From contig CM035235.1 in the NCBI GenBank assembly GCA_020226215.1, positions 45,227,511 to 45,291,510 on the forward strand: a stretch of DNA of 64,000 bases. Direction: 5' to 3'. The DNA is from Sindora glabra. Its lineage: Eukaryota; Streptophyta; Magnoliopsida; Fabales; Fabaceae. Both the position numbers and the translations under genes were made by a program. The notes under the pieces were generated by a model. It saw nothing but the letters and a program-made list of their open reading frames with translations, was not told the DNA's origin and did no database searches. Within the stretch, counting starts at the first letter, position 1. The number at the start of each line of letters is the position of its first letter. Positions 34,488 through 48,091 of this stretch are shown piece after piece.

Positions 34488-36159
34488 TGTTGGTGTGTGT
34501 CCTAGAACCAATCATATAGATGATTGAAGTTATACACAATGTATTATGTTTTATTTTAGGCAATTTAATTATTATATTTTATTTTTATAATTTTATTATT
34601 ATTATTCACAATTTATAACTTAATATAATAATTATCCTTGGAATAGCTTTGCTATTCCTAAAATACCTCTAGTTAAGTATTATTACGAAAAGGATAGTAA
34701 TAATACATCGAGACTAGCATGTATAGTGACTGATGATTACGAATCATGGATATTTGATATCAAGTCGATACATGAGTACATTGCTAGTAAACAATGTACT
34801 GGACTGATCCACTATGAGAATATTGCATGGATAGACGTGTCATAAGTTATTCTCATATGATCACAAATACACATAAACCTTTGACCTGAAGTCACTATGG
34901 TTCCCTACATGAGGAATTACTCACTTTAATATTGTCCTATGTCACCTTTAATCAGGATGACAAGTAGGGCATTGATTGGGTGCGTTATAAATCGTGCAGA
35001 GGAAAGTGAGTGATGTAGATGGAATTTTGTTAATCTTGTATAAAAGAGAAATATCCATGAGCCCCTTAATTGAGTGAGACTTAGAAATGCATGGCCATGC
35101 TCAATTGAATTAATATGTGATATTAATCATTTATTTTAAGTCTACTCAGTATCAAGAAATATAAATTGAACATTGACGACGATGACACATTCCATGCCTC
35201 CAGTTCAATTTGGATATTATTACAAAAAGGTTATGATGCAAAACGTTGATCATGTATTAGGTGGATGTCGAATCATAGACATTCTTACTACTTGAGTGGC
35301 AGTGATGTATTGCTAGATACTGCTTACTGTCTATGGCTCAATAATGAGTCATTGTCAACGTAGTAAGAACCTATAGGGTCACACAAAAGAAGTAGGAATA
35401 AGACAATAATTAATTGGACTTTAATTATATTAATATCTATTTAATTTGAATTATTTTCGTGCATATATATTATTATTAAGAATAATAATAAGTTATTCAC
35501 GTAATATATATATATATATATAATATGTGATATTATTTGATATTAAAGTAATATTAAATAATTATGTTATCAGATATTAGATAAATATATTATTAGATAA
35601 TATTATTTTGATATTTGATAATTATATGTAATTATCTAATAATTAAGATATTTATATTATGAGATAATATTATTATCTAATATTAGATAATTAATAGATA
35701 AGTCCTATCTCTTCCCATTATCTCTAGGATAAGGATAAGATGAGTTGTTAAGTGTGATTAGGATTTTGGAAGCATTATCCTAGTAGGACTAGGATTATAG
35801 CTTGCCTAAGTTCTATAAAAAGGGACTTGAGGGCAGCACTTTTACAACACGTTCAAAGCTTCCATATAAACCCTAAATCACTCAGAAAACATCCAATCCT
35901 AATTCTTAGAGAGAAAAACGCATCCTAGCAGATTCGTGGAGTGTGAGAGGTCATTGTTCACTCCATGTGGATACCGTAGAGACGCTGTACCTTCCGGCCG
36001 GCATTTGATTCATCCGCTCTCAAGTTTTGATCAGTAGAAACACGAGTGCCCAATAGGTAAAACCCTAATCATTGACTTATGCTTTTTGCATGGATCTTAG
36101 GTAGAATTCGGATCAAAATTTTAAAATTTCGCTACATGTAATAATCCGAATTCCCAACA
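34488..36159 (+). repeat. 3' LTR of copia E
   Basis: 1672 bp, collinear with 25552-27224 and ending AATTCCCAACA before the TAACT duplication. Differences are scattered point changes and small length changes in the (AT)n run. Confidence 0.95.
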
Positions 36160-36164
36160 TAACT

Positions 36165-36970
36165 TTCAAATAGCAAACCACCCTTATTGTAGCATCCTAA
36201 TGTTCTTGAGGGGGATAATACATAAATTAAGCTAGGATGTGCACAAAGTAACTAAGTTCAGGCCAAGAGATAGTTAAATTGATAAATCTCCTAACAAGAC
36301 AATGATATTTCTTTAGATCCTCTAAAATAGCTCCATTAGTAAGAGCCAATCCATGATTTTGGTTTAGAGGGAAACCAACTGGTTTAGCTCCCAACAACCT
36401 AGTTTCTGAGATAATATCCAAAGCATACTTTCGTTGACATAAGAAAATCCCTTGAGGTCGTCAAGTCACCTTAAAACCTAAAAGATACTTCAGAGAGCCA
36501 AGATCCTTCATGTGGAAGCATGTGCTAAGATATTACTTGAATTGTTCAATCAAATCTCTATTGTTCCCTAGAATGATGAGATCATCAACATATACTAGAA
36601 CATTCAAAATTACATTTCCTTTGTGATAAGTAAAAAGTAAGTAATCAGCATGGGACTGTTTGAACCTATATTTCTTCAATGCATCAACAAGTTTTACAAA
36701 TCAATTTCGTGGTGCCTGCCTTAAGCTATAAAGGGACTTCTGGAGCTTGTACACTTTCCCAGGATTTGTACTAGAAAAGCTGGGAAGTAATTGCATTTAA
36801 AGTTCCTCATCTAGATCACTATGCAAGAAAGCATTCTGAACATCCGTCAAATGTAGTATCCATGATTGAGCAGTCACAACAACCAAAAGTGTTCGAATTG
36901 TAACCATCTTCACAATTAGTGTAAAAGTCTCATTATAATCAATCCCTTTTTTCTAACTATCATCAATATA
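36165..36970 (-). pseudogene. Copia D, RT portion, separated by copia E
   Basis: Continuation of the element at 24731-25551. On the minus strand: GIDYNETF (about 36940), AFLHSDLDE, KVYKLQKSLY, an intact LVYVDDLIILG (about 36580-36610), HMKDLGSLKYLLG, and the open frame 36421-36227 with ETRLLGAKPVGFPL and WPELSYFVHI. Scattered stops. RT is cut off at about 36970, so gag, protease, integrase and the 5' LTR are missing. Confidence 0.85.
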
Positions 36971-38830
36971 AATTTTGTGAATATGATTTTAATTATATTC
37001 ATTTTATTAAAATATATTCAATTCTTTGCCCCTACATTACTATTTATTAAAAAAATATGATTTTAATTTGTAAAATGGCTTCAATAGCCAATAATAGGTC
37101 AAAAATAATTATTTTATATTTAAATCTTATTATTATTACCACATTAAATGTTAAATATGTAAATAAATTAGAAATTTTAAATTCACAACAATAAATAAAA
37201 TTAGTGATATCTTATCAAAGTTATTACATTTAATGATTTGTGTGAAAACTATTGTCATTCTAGTACAATTGAATGATAACAAGTTTACTAAATTAATTTA
37301 CACCATTTAAGAAATTAACAATAATTTATTTTATTTATTATATTTTAAAATAAATAAAATAATATATGTTAAAACTTGAAGTATGCTATAAAATATTTTC
37401 TTAAATTGGATAATTACTTACATGTTTGGTATAATCACCTAAGAATTAAATATAATTACCATTACCTTTCTAAATCATAACTTGATGTGTATTGTAATAA
37501 CTTAAAAAATTAATTGACAATAATAAAAATATTCCATTGTAGTTTTATTTAATTTATAATATTTTTAATTAAATAAAATGTAATCATGATAATTAGATGA
37601 TTAATATCCTTTCAAACATTTCTTTAAGAATAAAATAAATTTCTTGGCATGTAATCTATATATATCTCTCTCTCTTCCTTCTCTATTTAATTGCAATAAG
37701 GCTTGAGAAAATACAATAAAATTTTACTGATTAAAGAATTTGGGAGAATTAGAGCTTTTGACTTAAAAGGCAAAAAATAAAACTTAATGGGAAATTCTTG
37801 GATTTTGGGTGATTGGGGCCAAGAGAAAGCATATCCAACCTTTCAAATTCTCCTTCATATTAGGTGAATGAATACTTTGACTTTATTTAGAGGATTAATT
37901 TGATTTTTTATATGGTTAAGATTGAAGTTTTAAGTTTTTGAATGAATGTAAGAGACTTGTGATGTTAATGATGTTTAGTTTGATTTTGATTATGTGAGTT
38001 TATGATTTGGTATTGATTAATAGCTTAATAAATGCATGTGGATGAGATTAAGGCTCGATAAATAACATTTGCGAGCTAGAAACTAGCAAAAAATTGTATA
38101 GCAATTAAAGTTGACTATGGTATGAGTATTACTTTTTGGAGGCTTATGATCAACTACATAAACCCAATATTACTCTCTAGGCTATTATAGTCGATTATGA
38201 GTGTTCCAAATTGCTTTTTAAACCTTCATAGTCAATTATATAGTTAACGATATGTGCCAGGGTTTGCCTCCAAACACCTATACTCAAATATATAGTCATT
38301 TACTTCCCTATTTCATAACATAATGACATAATTCATTTAAATGTGAAGCATTAAGTCTTTATAAGCATGCATGATAAGAAAAAATAAACTTAAGCATGAG
38401 TAATAAAGGGTAAATTGGATAATAAATCAAGCAATATGCTTCTAAGGTAGTGTAATCATGTGAGCCTTAAATTATATAATTCAATCAACATAAAAGTGGA
38501 TAGTATCTTTCTCATTTCCCAAAGTTATGCATCGTAAGATATTGTTTATACATGAATATGTATGTAAATGTAATCCTATTCTAATTATGATGCCATGAGA
38601 TATAAGTTTGAATTGGTTATGAATTAACTTTTGTTTTATGAATCACACCACTTCTGTTATTGTGAATAATGTGCAAAATATTGTTTATATTATTTTTTCC
38701 TATTTTATGCATCTTAGCATGTTGCATATGTTTAATCCTATGAAATTGGCCTTGTTACGTGTTTGGATGATGGTTATCTAATATTTTTAAATTGTTTGGC
38801 TAATATTATATTTTTACACTATTTTATATT
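36971..38830. other. AT-rich stretch without recognisable genes
   Basis: No coding content. Variants of TAGTCAATTA recur at 38105-38290 (for example ATAGTCGATTATGAG, ATAGTCAATTATATAG). Similar motifs lie at 40265-40345 and 45500-45720, which suggests decayed non-coding parts of a gypsy element. Confidence 0.5.
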
Positions 38831-39740
38831 TTTAGATATAACTTACTTCTAAATGTTAGAATTGGGTGATGTTTACATCTTTGGAAAGCTAAGAAGGTTT
38901 TCTAAAGTTTTTATGTTTTGATCAGAGCCTAATTCAAACATTTGGAGGGTTAAATTTCATTATGTAGCTAAAAAGTTTCAATTTTGTGGGCATATCTAGA
39001 GCTTTGAAGATCTAATTGAGTCCAAACTAACATGCAAAGTTAGCAAAGACTTGGCCCAATAACCATTGACTTTTGAGTTTTGAGTTCAGTGAAATTATGT
39101 CATTTTAGGGGTTAAATTTGAGCTTCAAGTAGAATTACAAAAATTATTATAATGAAACATTTTTTATAGTTTAATTTGTAGATTAGGATATGAGCTTTTA
39201 AAATTTGCAAAGCTCCATCCTTTGTAACTCCAAGAGGCATATTTACTTGGCTCATTAGTTTTTGTAGCTAAAGAAATCAGACTTACGATGTTTCGTGCCT
39301 CTAAATGCTAGAACACACATTTTAGATTGTAAACACTTTTCTCTCTAGTTTTTTTTGTATACTACTATGAGTAGCTGATTTTCTTTCAAAGTATAAGGGT
39401 TTAAGCACTCCTAGTTCAGTTTGATGTTAGGTTTCTATCTTTAATTTATTTATAATTTATTCATATCTTAATTTTCTAATATTCTTTGACTATGATTACT
39501 TTGGTGATTAATTGATAGGGCTTACTAGTTAATTATTCATCATAATTTGATGCTATATGATTGATTACTATTGATTATCTCTTGTAAAATTAGAGTGATT
39601 AATTGTAATCAATAGTAAATAGATATCTAAATTTTACTTGTTAATTTTATGATGTTTATGAAAATTAAAGAATAAATTTAGTGACTATTACTTGTAGAAT
39701 TATTAGATTTAGTTTAACTTGGTTTTAAATTGATGCAAAC
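38830..39740 (+). repeat. Decayed LTR-like sequence, similar to 46520-47100
   Basis: It shares a TTGGAAAGCTAAGAA string preceded by an ATAACNTNNNNTCNNAATGT pattern with 46545-46600. That suggests another decayed gypsy LTR. No ends can be placed. Confidence 0.35.
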
Positions 39741-40539
39741 CTAATATAAACCTATTGTAGAGGACTTATAAATAATCCAAAAATGCCAAGAATTATCCCA
39801 AAGATCAGAAAAATGGAAGGATATTCATGCTACACTATAGAAAAAGGGGAAAAAGTGATAAATGATATATCTAAATACTATAAAGGATGGGTCCTTAGAT
39901 AAGCCTTGAAGTTCTTACTAGAACCCTATAAAGAAAAATTATCTCAAAATTTAATATAGATTAATTATGTAAAAGTTGTGCTCAATAAGGAACAAGCCTC
40001 CCCGTATAGTTAGAATTAAAAATGGGCTAATTATCCTTGATTAACCATAAATGGGCTTAAGATTAGCACCTAATTAATCCATTAATTTGTCTAAAATAAA
40101 GTACCAAAAATGTTAAGCCAAACATACATAATTAATATTAGGCCTAAAAGTATTAACCTATAAGAAATAATTAAATAAAGCCCATTCAGCAAGAATAAGC
40201 TTAATTTAATCCAAGGTGTTCAAGTACCCTATTCAAATATTATCTAAAATTGAAGTAATATTTGAATACAATAGTCAACTTTTTGCATGAAGAGATGAAC
40301 TTTGAGTGTAGTAGTCAATTATAGCACTTGACTACTTGCTTGTAATAGTTGAAATGCAAGAAATCCATTTGCTTTATCATTCCAAGCCTTATTTCTCTTG
40401 CTTCCAAGCTCCCTAAACAAGTCTTTAAAGGGCTTCTTTCATCTTATTTTCCATGCCCTTAATGATTAATCCTTCTAATAAGTGTCAATGCTCTCCATGA
40501 TCCTTAAGACTACATCATCCCTCTCTATTGAAAAGGATT

Positions 40540-43500
40540 CATCCTCGAATCTAAACCTATATCAAATGGAGAAAGATTGGCAACATTGAAAGTAGCACTA
40601 GCATGTTACTCACAAGGAAGATCTAGCTTGTAAACATTACTATTGATCCTCTCAAGTATTTGGAAAGAACCATCTCCTTTTAGATGCAATTTAGATTTCC
40701 TTTGGGTTGGAAACCTTTCTTTCTTCATATGCACCCAAACTAAGTCACCTGGTTCAAACATAATCTTTTTTGACCATTTATTTACTTGTTAGGCATGTTA
40801 AGTAGTCTTCTTCCTAATGTTCACTCTCACTTACTCATATAACTTTTTAATCAATTTCATTTTCCTTTTCCCATCTAAACTAGCATACTTAATGGCAATA
40901 AATCCAAAAAAGTTAGTTAATTAAAGCTATAGAAAATTTTAGAAAGTTTAGTAGTGAAATGAACACTTCTATTATAAGTAAATTCAACATGAGGCATACA
41001 ATCCTCCTAGCTTTTTAGGTTCCTTTGAACAACGGAACAAAACAAAGTAGTCAAAGTTGTATTTACTACATTGGCTTGCCCATCCATGAACAATGACATG
41101 GTTCCTAACTTGTTCCATGAAACTTTCCAAAAGTAGCTCAAGAACTTCACATCTTGGTCCAAAACCATGCTCTTTAGCATTTCATGTAATTATATTACTT
41201 CTCTAAAGAAAAGATCCACTATGTTTATTGCATCATCCATCTTATGGCATGATATGAAGTGAGCCATCTTTAAAAACCTATCAACCATAATAAACATAAC
41301 ACAAAGTCTCTTACTTTCTTAAACCTAGGTAATCCTAAAATAAAATTTATAGAAATGTTAGTTTAAAGTTCATTAAAAATGGGGAGTGGGGTATGCAAAC
41401 CTTTGAGCATTGCTTTAAACTTAGCCTCCTTACAATTAATACAATAAGCACAAAGTTCCTCAAAATCTTGCCTCATACTTGGCTGAAAAAATTGCTCACA
41501 CAAGGTATCTAGAGTTTTCCTAATTCCAAAATGACCTATCAATCATCCAATATAAGCTTTTCTAATTAGCAAATCTTTAAGAGAATTCCTAGACCCATAC
41601 AATTTATCTTCTTTGAATAAAAATCCAACATGCCTATAGAATTTTTCAAAGGCTTTCTATTCACAAGCTTGAAAAATAGTAGAAAAATCATCACCATTCC
41701 TTTACAATTTTTTAACATGTTTAAAACCTAAAAACTTAGATTGCAAAGTAGAGATAAGAAAATACATTCAAGATAATGTATTGCAATTAAATTATCTTTA
41801 TCTTGCTTATATTGAATTCCATATAAAAATGATTCAATAAACTATATCCACTTTACATGTCTCATATTCAATTTTCCTTAGCTCTTTAAATACTTTAAGG
41901 CTTTATAATTAATATGAATGATAAATTTTTTTACCATAAATAGCATTGCCATATCTTTATCATAGTTGAAGTGATTGAGAGCTACTTCACTTATCTTTTT
42001 CACTAAAATAGGCAATGGATCTTTTTTCCTACAAGTAAAAGTGAAGAACTTAATCTTTTCTTTAACAAGTTAAAAGCTTTCTCTGATTTTTGTCTTTAAT
42101 GAAAATTCATATTTTTCTTCACTAATTCATTCAAGGATGTTACTAGGGTGCTAAAATCCTTCATAAATCTCTTATAAAAGCTAGTTAACCTATAAAAACT
42201 TCTCATATCACTAGCACTTTTAGGGGTAGGCTACTCCATGATTGTTTTAACTTCATCCTTATCCATTTCAATTCCTTGGCTACAACAACATAGCCTAAGA
42301 AAACAATTCTCTCCAAATGAAAAGAATACTTCTCCATATTGGCATTCAATTTTTCTTTTTTCAAAACTTACAAGACATATTTTAAATGCACAATGTTCAT
42401 CAATAATTTTTCTATACACAAGTATATTATCAAAATGGACCAAAAGAAATCTTCCTATGAAAGGTGCAAAACATGATTTATCAATCTCATAAAAGTGCTC
42501 GGTGCATTAGACAAACTAAAAGTTATAATAAATCATTCATATAAATCATGTTTTGTTCTAAAAGTAGTTTCCATCCATTACTTTCTCTCATCCTAATTTA
42601 ATAATACCCTTGTCTCAAGTCAATTTTTGAAAATAAACATGAGCCTTGCAATTCATCTAACATATTATCAATACTAGGAATAAGATATCTATACTTAATA
42701 GTGATTTTGTTGATTGGTTTACAATTAACACACATTCTTTAAAACTCGTCATTCTTTGACATTAACAACATTGGTATGATTCATATACTTATACTTTCCC
42801 TAGTGTATCCCTTAGGTATAAGATCCTCTATATGCCTTTAAATCTCCTTGGCGTTTTTCAAATTTGTCCTATAAGTAGGATGGTTTGGAATGGAAGCACC
42901 TAGGATTAAGTCAATTTAATGCTCATTTCCTCTCTTAAGTGGTAATTCTCTTGGAGCATCCTTAGAGAGTACTTCTTCAAATTCCTGTAAAATAGATTAA
43001 ATAACACCAAAGAAAATAAGGTTTTCTTGATTATTGTTCATGTAGACTTTTTTGTATAAAAGTACAAACATTAGCCTAGAATTATAGTGTGCATTCCTTA
43101 TATCACTAATTTTTTGCAAACACATTTAACTTCCCTCTCCTTTATTTTGAACACTGACCTTCCTCACTTTTCCTCTCTTTTTCTTCTTTCAAACTCTTTT
43201 TCTTCTTCTTAATCTCATTCTTCTTCACAATCTTTCTTTTTTTTTCCTTTCTTTTCTTGAATTTTAGATTGATCTTTATGCATTTCTTTTAGTGATAAAG
43301 CTAAAAAAAAGTTACCTTTCTACCTTTCATCTTAAAACTATATCAATTAATGATTCCATCATGGACGACTTTCTTATTAAAGTGTCATGGTCTCTTAAGT
43401 AACAGATGACATGTATGTATAGGAACCACATCACATAACAATTCATCATGGTACCTGCTAATAGTAAATGTAGCCATCACTTGCTATTTCCCTTAGCCTC

Positions 43501-44860
43501 TCCACTTTTATTTAACTATTGTAACTTATAAGGAGTAGAGCATTTTAAGGTATGTAAGCTCAATTTGTCAACCATAATAATGATAGCTACATTTGTACAA
43601 CTATCACTATCAATAAGTGCATTACAAATCTTTCTTATAACTTAGCATCAAGTATGGAAGATATTCTTGCTTTAATTTTCATTTTCTTCCTTAGCATAAA
43701 CATTTAATGCTCTTCCAACCACCATGGTATCATCATCCATGGCACTTTCAAGTCCTTCACCACGTTCTTCCATAAGGCATTGATTCTTTATCTTTATGTT
43801 CATTTGTGGATTGTACTTTTCCATCTTCTCTTATCATCATCATTCTTTTGTTAGGGCATTCACTAGGAATATGACCATGACCTAAACACATAAAGCACTA
43901 GACATTTGCATGCTTCTGAGGCATTTCAATCTTTCCTTTGCCTTTAAGTACTTCTACCTTTGGCTTTGATAATGAGTTCACTTTATATTTGATAACCTTG
44001 ACCTCTTTCTTCTTAAGCTTCTTTTCTTAAGGTTTCCATGAAACACTAGAACCATAGTCATATTTATAAGAACTTTTCCTTTTGAGTTATGTTTCACTTT
44101 CATAGTCATATGTGCCATTTCTTCTAACTTCATATAATGTTAGAGCTCTATCACATTAGTAATGTTACTATTTAATCCATTAAGAAATCTAGCCAAAGTA
44201 GCTTACTTTTCTTCCTTTATATTGACTTTAACCATGGCAATCTCCATCTCTTTATAGTAGTTTTCCTTGTTTTTGGACCATTGAGTAAGGCTTTGCAGTC
44301 TTTGGTATAGTTCTTTATAGTAATAACATAGAATGAACCTTTTTTGCATTATAACCTTTAACTTTTCCTAACTTCTAATAAGCCTTTCATGGTTTCTTTA
44401 AACATTAGTCATGAATTGATGGCAGCTAAAGATCAATTCTATTTTTCTTACTCCAAATAAGCCTTCGAATCATTTTTACCTCAAAATGAAGAAATATCAT
44501 TTTGATATTAAGTCTAGAATCAATTTGATATCTTCTTCTCACATTTTTGCATTCACCTCTTCTTCTTTCATTTCTTGTGGACTTATAGGATCATTTATTT
44601 GTCCTCTTATTGCTACCAACCTTTACATTATTAAAATTTCTTTCATTTTGTCTTTTCTCTCTCTTTTCTTTTTTAACTCTCTTCATCATGATGGTATCTT
44701 TGAGATTATTAACTCTCAATTTTCCTAAGTCTATTTTCAACTTCACTAAATCTCAAATTCATCCCCTAGTTTGTTGTTATATGGTCCTAAAAATGGAGCC
44801 ATTATTATTATTCATGCTAACTCCTCACATCTTAAAGATAAATAAAAAAGAAATGGTTAG
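40540..44860 (-). pseudogene. Gypsy gag-pol, degenerate
   Basis: Signatures on the minus strand: gag NGLNSNITNVIE and KLEEMAHMTMKV; the zinc knuckle; RT SLSNAPSTFMRL near 42480-42510 and LVHFDNILVYRK (42443 downward), where the catalytic YFDD reads HFDN; RNase H NYKALKYLKS; integrase CAYCINCKEAKFKAM and NFILGLPR. The loss of catalytic Asp plus many stops means it is dead. The plus-strand frames at 42238 and 44486-44864 are antisense. Confidence 0.75.
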
Positions 44861-44869
44861 ATAAAGAGT

Positions 44870-46160
44870 AAGACCTTACAACCATATACTTCTCACTTGA
44901 TATAGAGCATTCATTATAGTGTTTGCTTTTTAATTTAAGGCTTTTATCCTAAAATGAGCTCACTTTCTCTTACCTTTTACCACTCTTATCTTTTCCCTCT
45001 TAAGATTCTTTAAGAAGTAGGAAGACATAATCAACAAAATTTATCAATTGCAGTAATTAATTATTACAAATCAAAGCCAAGGATTCAATAAAGGAATTGA
45101 AGAAACAAGATTGAATGTACAAGGAAAAGAAACAAAGACAAAATTTAAACTTAATGGAATTCAAGAAATAATAATAAAAACTAAGAACTACGAATAGAAG
45201 TTTGGAAAGAATGAAAGAAGCAATGAAATGTTTAATTCAAAATGAGAAGTTTAAGAGTGGTGTAGAATAAGCAATGACTAAACAACTTCTCTTGCAACAT
45301 AATTTTTTTCAACTTTTCTTTTTAATTTTCAACTTCGTTTTTATTTTGCTTTCTTTTGTTCTTTTTTTATCACTTTTTTCTTTTGATTCTTTTGCTTTTG
45401 ATTTACTTAGTTTTCTTTTCCTTCAATTTTCTCTTGACTTAAACCATTGATAAGTGTATAACACTTTTATGTATATCACAAATGAATGGAAAGATAACTA
45501 AATATAGTAGTTGACTACCAATGATTTGAGTAGACTCTACCTTCAAATAATCAATGACAATAATTGAATACTAAAAGTTTTCAAAAGGTATTTAAATACA
45601 TTATTTGAGTACCTCATAAATGAGTGCTCTATACTTCTAAGTAGTTTATTACAATAATTGAATATTGTGTAATTTTTATGCAATGTTCAATTGTAGTATT
45701 TGAATATAGTGAAATGCACTTTACAATTTTGATCTATAATCAAATAGTTTCAAATCACCTTTCTAGCTAAAAATAAAAACATTAATTTGAAACATAAATT
45801 GACACTAAATTTTCAAGGATTGATGCATTAAAATGAAGAACACTAAAGGTAATAATAATTAAATAGAAATTAGACACAAAAATAGAACTAACAACAAAGT
45901 AATTTAGATTAAACTTGAAGAATAAAATAAGAACATAAAAGCATAACAATAATTATGTATAAACAACAAGAATTAAGCATAATTAGCACAAAACAAAATG
46001 CACAAAGTTAAAATTAAGCAACAAAACCAAGATCTAATGAATTAGATCAACAAAGCACAAAATTAGACATGAGAATTCAGCAAAATAAAAATTAAATTTG
46101 TAGAAAAAAGAAGTAAACAAAGAAAAACATGAAGATTAGGAAACAATCTTTGATTATCAA
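44870..46160. other. Gypsy 5' non-coding region (inferred), AT-rich
   Basis: Between gag and the right-hand repeat block. It has no coding content but includes pyrimidine-rich runs and a GTAGTTGACTAC palindrome (about 45503-45514) related to motifs at 38.1 and 40.3 kb. Confidence 0.45.
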
Positions 46161-46479
46161 ATGATGTGAACCCCATTGTAGAGAATGAACGAACAATCTA
46201 TAGATGCTGAGGATCGGCCAAAAGATCAAAAACCAAAATAAGGATACTTATACCACATTCTAGGAAAGGGAAGAAGGGGAGTAATAAATGATAGATATAG
46301 ATACCATAAAGGACGATTCTTTTGATAAGTCTAGGAAGTCTTGCTAGAACCTTAGAGAGAAAACCAATATGAACAATACTTTATTAATATTTTCCTTCAT
46401 ATTTAAGTTTCTTAGGATAAAATGATACTTAATTGAATCAATTCTACATTGATTTGAGATTTATTACAATAATTTGAAC

Positions 46480-47935
46480 TTGATTCAATTTTGGGCTTAA
46501 TGCTAAATTGTTGGCACTATTTCAGTTTTCTGATCATAACCTAAACTCTGAATGTCGAATTTGGACGATCCTTATACTGTTGGAAAGCTAAGAAAAAGTT
46601 ATACAATTTTTTAGTTTGTTTGAAAGCCCAGTTCTACCATCTTTGAGGTCAAAAGTAAGCACAAACTTAGCTAAGTGTTGCTATTATGATCTAGACCCGA
46701 CCCTATTACAATGATTAATTCATATATAAAGCTCCAAGTATCCAATTAATGCAAGGCTAAGTCTAATTATTCCCTAAGATCCATAACTCATCATTCATGA
46801 AGCCTTTTTAAATAAATTAAGTCATTTTGAAGGCTAAAGAAGACAAACTAATGGTTGATTACATTAACTTGGATTGGATTGAGCTATCTGTAGTATTTTA
46901 GCTATAACTTGAACTAGGAATGTTGAATTGGGCTAAAATTTTGAGGGTAGATTCTTAAGACACAAAGCTACAAGTTTTTAATTAAAGCTCAGTCTAAATT
47001 ATGCCTTCAATGTTGTCAATAGTTAGAAAGCAGACCAGAATGAGAGAGGTAAAGAAGAAATAGACAGTTTTGTTAGTTCTCTAAATTTTTATTATGCTTT
47101 CTCTTTTCAATGGAAGGCTAATTCTCTCTAAGTTGATTCAAGGAATTTTAAGCCTCTTATCCTCTTGGATTATGAGATCTTGAATTGTATGATGATATTT
47201 GTAATTAATTTGTTTTTCTTCATCTATCTTCTCTAAATTGCATGAGTTGATTAGTTTGAATGTTGATTTGATATAATCTTGATTCAATTCTAAGGTTCAT
47301 GATTTGGAATTAGAAGTAAATTTTGGTTGATTAATCATAATTCTATATGGGAAAAAAAGGATGAATGGATGGTTTGGGATTCATAATTAATTCATTTAAT
47401 TTGACTAAATTCTATCTTTAAATTAGTTTTCATCTAGTTTAAGGGTTATGGTAATTGTCTAACTTTGTTAATCTTAATCAATCAAACTCTAGATGATTAT
47501 CTAGGTTAGAGTTCATGAATTGTTACAGCTGGATAATTCAAGGCCGAATAATCAATTGTAAAATCAAGTTTATAGCGATTTATAATTAATCCCCTGAAGA
47601 GACTTTAAATTCCTTAGATCAACTATTTTTATTCATCGATATTCCTTATTTTTATTGCTATTGCTCTGTTGATTCTGCTATTAATCTTTTGCTTATTTTG
47701 AACTCGGAAGTCCTTCCCCCAATTTGGTTCTACATTTATTTTGAAATTTGAATTTTGCATTGCATGATTATTTTGCATTCTGCATTAGTTTAAAGTTTGC
47801 ACATTTTGTATTTGATTTATTGCATAAGTAGTTAGCATTCTATTTTTCTTAGGTATTTCAATATAATTTCACATCATAAACATAATTAGTAAGTAATCAT
47901 AAAAAATTAATTAAAAAGGATCTCTAGAGGTTCAA
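46480..47935 (+). repeat. Probable 5' LTR of the Athila-like element
   Basis: Precedes a degraded primer-site candidate (TGGTTCGCACCATTTGC, 47938-47954, compared with the tRNA-Asp type TGGCGCCGTTGCC) and an Athila-like leader. It contains two copies of a CATAACCTAAACTCTGAATG / TATAACTTGAACTAGGAATG motif (46540, 46902). No second LTR is in the window for comparison, so the limits are inferred. Confidence 0.4.
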
Positions 47936-48091
47936 CTTGGTTCGCACCATTTGCTAAAAACTTTCTTAAGAATCAGTAATTTTAATTTAGTCGGTTCGAC
48001 AACTGCAATCAAATTTTGCCGCTATTATCATGGATCTCTTTTCAAAATATTCTCTTCTATTGTTTACTAGTTGTGTTTTATAGCATATTAG

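Larger units (their letters stand above)
25552..36159 (+). mobile_element. Copia element E, complete 10.6 kb, nested in copia D
   Basis: LTRs at 25552-27224 (1673 bp) and 34488-36159 (1672 bp) are flanked by a perfect TAACT duplication (25547-25551 and 36160-36164). A primer site TGGTATTAGAGC (27226) and a purine tract CCAAGTGGGAGAT (before 34488) are present. Gag and pol follow the copia order. Gag is split by a solo LTR (29675-31120). Stops and a frameshift in RT make it non-autonomous. By eye the LTRs differ at only a few percent of sites. Confidence 0.95.
39743..46400 (-). mobile_element. Ty3/gypsy element, minus strand, heavily degraded
   Basis: Right-to-left domain order: gag (about 44500-44100), CCHC zinc knuckle (CFMCLGHGHIPSEC, about 43855-43900), protease (LIDSDS, expected LIDSGS, about 43620), RT (42900-42200), RNase H (42100-41570), integrase finger and core (41560-40940), and integrase C-terminus (VYKLDLP...NVANLSPFDI, 40790-40540). 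Integrase follows RNase H, the gypsy order. Integrase wording is chromovirus-like. A related block occurs at 39743-39960 and 46160-46380 (TTGTAGAG, then ACTAGAACC/GCTAGAACC), probably LTR-associated, but I cannot fix LTR boundaries. Stops occur in every domain. Confidence 0.75.

Noticed and set aside
43130..43260. TTC-rich tract as a satellite
   Set aside because: It is irregular and lies in the non-conserved part of the gypsy gag-protease region (Lys/Glu-rich codons on the minus strand).
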